The notes below the pieces were generated by a model that made no database searches, was not told where the DNA came from, and saw nothing but the letters and a program-made list of their open reading frames with translations. Shown in pieces: positions 31,903 through 34,443 of a stretch of 34,443 nt of DNA (position 1 is its first letter; every line of letters begins with the position of its first letter). A program made the position numbers and the translations under genes. The stretch is from an uncultured Clostridia bacterium (GTDB taxonomy: Bacteria > Bacillota > Clostridia > Lachnospirales > Anaerotignaceae). The stretch covers positions 1 to 34,443 of the forward strand of contig CAMBLO010000027.1 in NCBI GenBank assembly GCA_945868505.1. The letters are read 5' to 3'.

Positions 31903-32694
31903 ATGAAAATCCTTGTATGTATCAAACAGGTTCCTGATACTGTTGAAGTAAAAATTGACCCCAAAACAGGCACACTGATCCGTGACGGCGTACCTTCCAT
32001 CATCAACCACGATGACAAAACAGGTATCGAAGCAGCTCTGCAGCTGAAAGAAAAACTGGGTGGCACAGTAACAGTTGTTTCCATGGGTCCCCCTCAGGCA
32101 GACGTTGCTCTGAGAGAAGCACTGGCTATGGGCTGTGATGAAGCTTATCTGGTATCCGCTAGAGAATTCGGCGGTTCCGATACATATGCTACATCCGGTA
32201 TCATCGCAGCAGCTCTGAAAAACATCGGCTATGATCTGATTATCACAGGTCGTCAGGCAATCGATGGTGACACAGCGCAGGTTGGTCCCCAGATTGCTGA
32301 AAAACTGCACCTGCCTCAGGTTTCTTATGTAGAAGAAATCGTTGACGCAGCAGAAGATCACGTTGTAGTTAAGAGACAGTTTGAAGATGGCTACCACATC
32401 GTAAAAGTTAAAACACCTTGCTTGCTGACAGCAATCGCTGAACTGGCAGAACCCAGATATATGTCCATCGGCGGCATTTTCGACGCTTACAAGAAAGAAA
32501 TCAAGATTCTGGGCTTTGAAGATCTGAAAGACGATCTGGAACTGGATATGATCGGTCTGAAAGGTTCCCCTACAAACGTATTCAAATCCTTCACAAAAGA
32601 AGTGAAAGGTGCTGGTACAAAGATGACAGATCTGACAGCAGAAGAAGCTGTTGATGTAATCGTTAAGAAACTGGAAGAAAAATTCATCATCTAA
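31903..32694 (+). CDS. etfB: Electron transfer flavoprotein subunit beta
   Basis: A 263-residue EtfB of normal length, opening with MKILVCIKQVPDT and containing the adenine-nucleotide-binding DLIITGRQAIDGDTAQVGPQ region (~112-131). It binds FAD at the subunit interface and, in bifurcating Etf, the NADH-oxidising flavin. It lies 30 bp after bcd with CAGGAGG before the ATG. Its stop codon forms part of the first hairpin of the following intergenic element. Confidence 0.95.
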   Translation: MKILVCIKQVPDTVEVKIDPKTGTLIRDGVPSIINHDDKTGIEAALQLKEKLGGTVTVVSMGPPQADVALREALAMGCDEAYLVSAREFGGSDTYATSGIIAAALKNIGYDLIITGRQAIDGDTAQVGPQIAEKLHLPQVSYVEEIVDAAEDHVVVKRQFEDGYHIVKVKTPCLLTAIAELAEPRYMSIGGIFDAYKKEIKILGFEDLKDDLELDMIGLKGSPTNVFKSFTKEVKGAGTKMTDLTAEEAVDVIVKKLEEKFII

Positions 32695-32775
32695 TGATTG
32701 CTGCCGCAATCATCAGTTGAAATCAGGATTTCAACTGATTTACTGGCGGAGTGTGAGGCAGAGCCTCACGAAAGA
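32694..32775 (+). repeat. Triple-hairpin element between etfB and etfA
   Basis: Three hairpins fill the gap: ATGATTGC-tgcc-GCAATCAT (32694-32713), CAGTTGAAATC-ag-GATTTCAACTG (32714-32737) and GTGAGGC-aga-GCCTCAC (32753-32769). No T run follows any of them, and etfA's AAGGAGG lies ~17 nt beyond. The third hairpin with its GGCGGAGT left flank and AAAGAGA right flank resembles the third hairpin in the thrC leader (23022-23053). Likely an mRNA processing, stability or translation element, or a small dispersed repeat. Confidence 0.75.
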
Positions 32776-32799
32776 GAGTTTATTAAGGAGGCAATACCA

Positions 32800-33852
32800 A
32801 TGAGCAAAGGTATTTTTGTAGTAATGGAGCAGAGATACGGCAAGGTTCAGAACGTAGGTCTGGAACTTGTTGGTGAAGCTACAAGACTGAAAGAAGATCT
32901 GAAAGATGACGTAGTAGCAGTGCTGCTGGGTCACAACATCGAAGGCGAAGTTGCAAAAATCTTCCACTATGGCGCTGACAAAGTTATCCTGGTTGACGAT
33001 CCCATGCTGGAAAACTATGTAACAGAACCCTACACAAAAGCTGTAACAGAAGTTATCAAAGCATTTGATCCCGAAATCATGCTGTTTGGTGCTTCTTCCA
33101 TCGGTCGTGACGTTGCTCCTCGTGTAGCTAGCCGTGTAAAAACTGGTCTGGTTGCCGATACAACAGGTCTGAGAATGGCTAAAACAGAAGCTGAACTGGC
33201 GAAAGAAGCTGAAATGGGTAACGCAACACCCGAAAGAGCTCTGCTGATGACACGTCCCGCATTCGGCGGTAACATCATGGCTACTCTGATGTGTCCCAGA
33301 ACAAAACCTCAGATGGCTACAGTACGTCCTGGCGTTATGAAAATGATCGCGAAAGACGAAACAAGAACAGGCGAACTGGTTAAATTCGACGTAAACTTCA
33401 CAGCAGAAGACATGAACGTTGAAATTCTGGAAGCTGTTAAATCCGATAAGAAATCCGTTGACCTGACAGAAGCGAAACTGATCGTTTCCGGTGGTCGTGG
33501 TATCGGTGGTCCTCAGGGCTTCGACATCATCAGAGACGTTGCAGATGCACTGGGCGCAGAAGTTGGTTCTTCCAGAGCATGTGTAGACGCTGGCTGGATT
33601 GAAAAAGACAGACAGGTTGGTCAGACAGGTAAAACAGTACGCCCTGACCTGTACATGGCATGCGGTATCTCCGGTGCTATCCAGCACGTTGCAGGTATGG
33701 AAAACTCTGAACTGATCATCGCTATCAACAAAAACGAATCCGCTCCTATTTTCGAAGTAGCTGACCTGGGTATCGTTGGCGACCTGAAACAGATCCTGCC
33801 TAAACTGGCTGAAGCTGTAAGAAAATACAAAGCAGCAAAAGCAAACAGCTAA
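32800..33852 (+). CDS. etfA: Electron transfer flavoprotein subunit alpha
   Basis: A 350-residue EtfA. The C-terminal FAD domain carries VSGGRGIGG, SRACVDAGW, GQTGKTVRPDLYMACGISGAIQH when read in parts, and INKNESAPIFEVADLGIVGD, all standard FAD contacts. ATG 32800 with AAGGAGG upstream is the start; a frame open to 32698 would run through the hairpin element. It partners etfB and bcd. A strong terminator follows, so the operon is bcd-etfB-etfA only. Confidence 0.95.
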   Translation: MSKGIFVVMEQRYGKVQNVGLELVGEATRLKEDLKDDVVAVLLGHNIEGEVAKIFHYGADKVILVDDPMLENYVTEPYTKAVTEVIKAFDPEIMLFGASSIGRDVAPRVASRVKTGLVADTTGLRMAKTEAELAKEAEMGNATPERALLMTRPAFGGNIMATLMCPRTKPQMATVRPGVMKMIAKDETRTGELVKFDVNFTAEDMNVEILEAVKSDKKSVDLTEAKLIVSGGRGIGGPQGFDIIRDVADALGAEVGSSRACVDAGWIEKDRQVGQTGKTVRPDLYMACGISGAIQHVAGMENSELIIAINKNESAPIFEVADLGIVGDLKQILPKLAEAVRKYKAAKANS

Positions 33853-33872
33853 TGAAAACTGAATTAGTTTTT

Positions 33873-33900
33873 AAGGACTCCCATTTGGGAGTCCTTTTTT
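33873..33900 (+). terminator. Terminator of bcd-etfB-etfA
   Basis: AAGGACTCCCA (33873-33883) pairs with TGGGAGTCCTT (33886-33896), followed by a T run. Confidence 0.92.
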
Positions 33901-33928
33901 CATGGTTTCTTACAAAACTTTTACAATA

Positions 33929-33956
33929 TTTCCGAGAGGTGTTTCTTCTATATAAT
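33929..33956 (+). promoter_or_regulatory. Possible promoter of the coiled-coil gene
   Basis: TATAAT at 33951-33956, with a weak TTTCCG 16 bp upstream. Confidence 0.4.
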
Positions 33957-34009
33957 ATATGCTACAATAGAAACAGATGAAGCGCAGGTAAATGAGAGGG
34001 GGCGGAACT

Positions 34010-34399
34010 ATGCAGAACATGAAAGAAGCGTTGCAGATACGGGCGGAGCTTGCCCTTTGGGCGACCCAAAAAGAAGTCCATCGCCTGCAGGTAGATAAGT
34101 TGAAAAGGAAGCTGATCTCTGAACAGAATGATGTGGAGCGCATGGAAAGGAACGGCATCTTTTCTCGGATCAAAAGGCGTGGTGGATTTGATGAAAAACT
34201 GGAAAAGGAAAAGGCGGAAGAAGTGCGCATAGAACTGGAACGAGTTGAAACACTGCTTTTGGGTGCTGATAAAAAAATTCCTTTCTTGGAAAAGAAAATG
34301 AAAGAATTACAGCTTGATGGAGTGAATATTGATAAAGCTGCGTTGAGCGGAATGGAGAAGGAATTACTGGATTGGTGCGGAATGATGGATGGACTATAG
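34010..34399 (+). CDS. Small coiled-coil protein, function unknown
   Basis: A 129-residue, highly charged protein that is predicted almost entirely helical. Heptad-like Leu/Ile/Val spacing runs through ~10-50 (LQIRAELALWATQKEVHRL onward) and ~62-105, broken by a Gly-rich turn (RRGGFDEK) near residue 58. No signal peptide, membrane segment or known motif. ATG 34010 is chosen because GAGGGGGCGG lies just upstream; an ATG at 33992 precedes that site. The gene is complete; the 44 bases after it show nothing recognisable. Confidence 0.7.
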   Translation: MQNMKEALQIRAELALWATQKEVHRLQVDKLKRKLISEQNDVERMERNGIFSRIKRRGGFDEKLEKEKAEEVRIELERVETLLLGADKKIPFLEKKMKELQLDGVNIDKAALSGMEKELLDWCGMMDGL

Positions 34400-34443
34400 T
34401 CAATAAAAAAGACACGATTTTTAAATATATTTTCTGGGAACGG

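Noticed and set aside
1..34443. CRISPR arrays, insertion sequences, prophage or plasmid functions
   Set aside because: No regularly spaced repeats, transposase, integrase, terminal inverted repeats or replication genes are seen; the window is ordinary chromosome with unusual non-coding elements.

Overview
The window looks like a chromosomal segment of an anaerobic, low-to-mid GC Clostridia species, probably near Lachnospiraceae or Anaerotignaceae. This is inferred from gene content, not from a search. Pointers are an SdpR/SdpI pair, a glmS ribozyme, two FeoA/FeoB systems with Cys-rich miniproteins, DUF3793 and DUF2325 genes, a bcd-etfB-etfA cluster, strong AGGAGG ribosome sites, and TTG/GTG starts decided by those sites. 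No insertion sequence, prophage, CRISPR array or replication origin is visible.

Layout. 1-430: the end of a tRNA-Glu gene and two tRNA-Cys genes that differ only by one swapped acceptor base pair. 440-1469: an autoregulated sdpR-sdpI operon behind two matching palindromic operators. 1470-1786: a structured leader for the CBS-type pyrophosphatase ppaC, which heads an operon with truA and a COG2509-like FAD oxidoreductase. 5816-6688: a minus-strand lipoprotein. 6859-8965: glmS behind its self-cleaving ribozyme. 9127-15922: an iron block made of feoA-feoB-miniprotein, a second feoA-feoB-miniprotein, and a facing minus-strand operon DUF2325-DUF3793-flavodoxin. The second feo unit and the facing operon share a palindrome of form TTAGTT-NN-AACTAA, which suggests one metal-responsive regulon. 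16028-17970: ptsH-ptsI. 18005-18274: a minus-strand DUF1905 gene. 18457-20617: small alarmone synthetase, metallophosphoesterase and a membrane protein. 20715-21335: a minus-strand flavin reductase. 21527-22864: an RsmF-type RNA methyltransferase. 23068-25533: thrC and an anchored protein of unknown function. 25705-28380: tal-tkt. 28453-29001: thpR. 29396-30484: an iron-type alcohol dehydrogenase. 30730-33852: bcd-etfB-etfA. 34010-34399: a small coiled-coil protein.

How the genes fit together. The iron block combines two Fe(II) importers with a flavodoxin, the usual stand-in for ferredoxin under iron shortage, and places two families of unknown function (DUF2325, DUF3793) under what looks like the same control. 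HPr/enzyme I, transaldolase/transketolase, glmS and ppaC belong to central sugar and phosphate metabolism. The acyl-CoA dehydrogenase with its Etf partners and the alcohol dehydrogenase belong to fermentative redox disposal.

The least explained signals are non-coding: (i) the iron-block palindromes, (ii) two related triple-hairpin elements, one in the thrC leader and one inside the etfB-etfA gap, (iii) the ppaC leader, and (iv) the double operator of sdpR.
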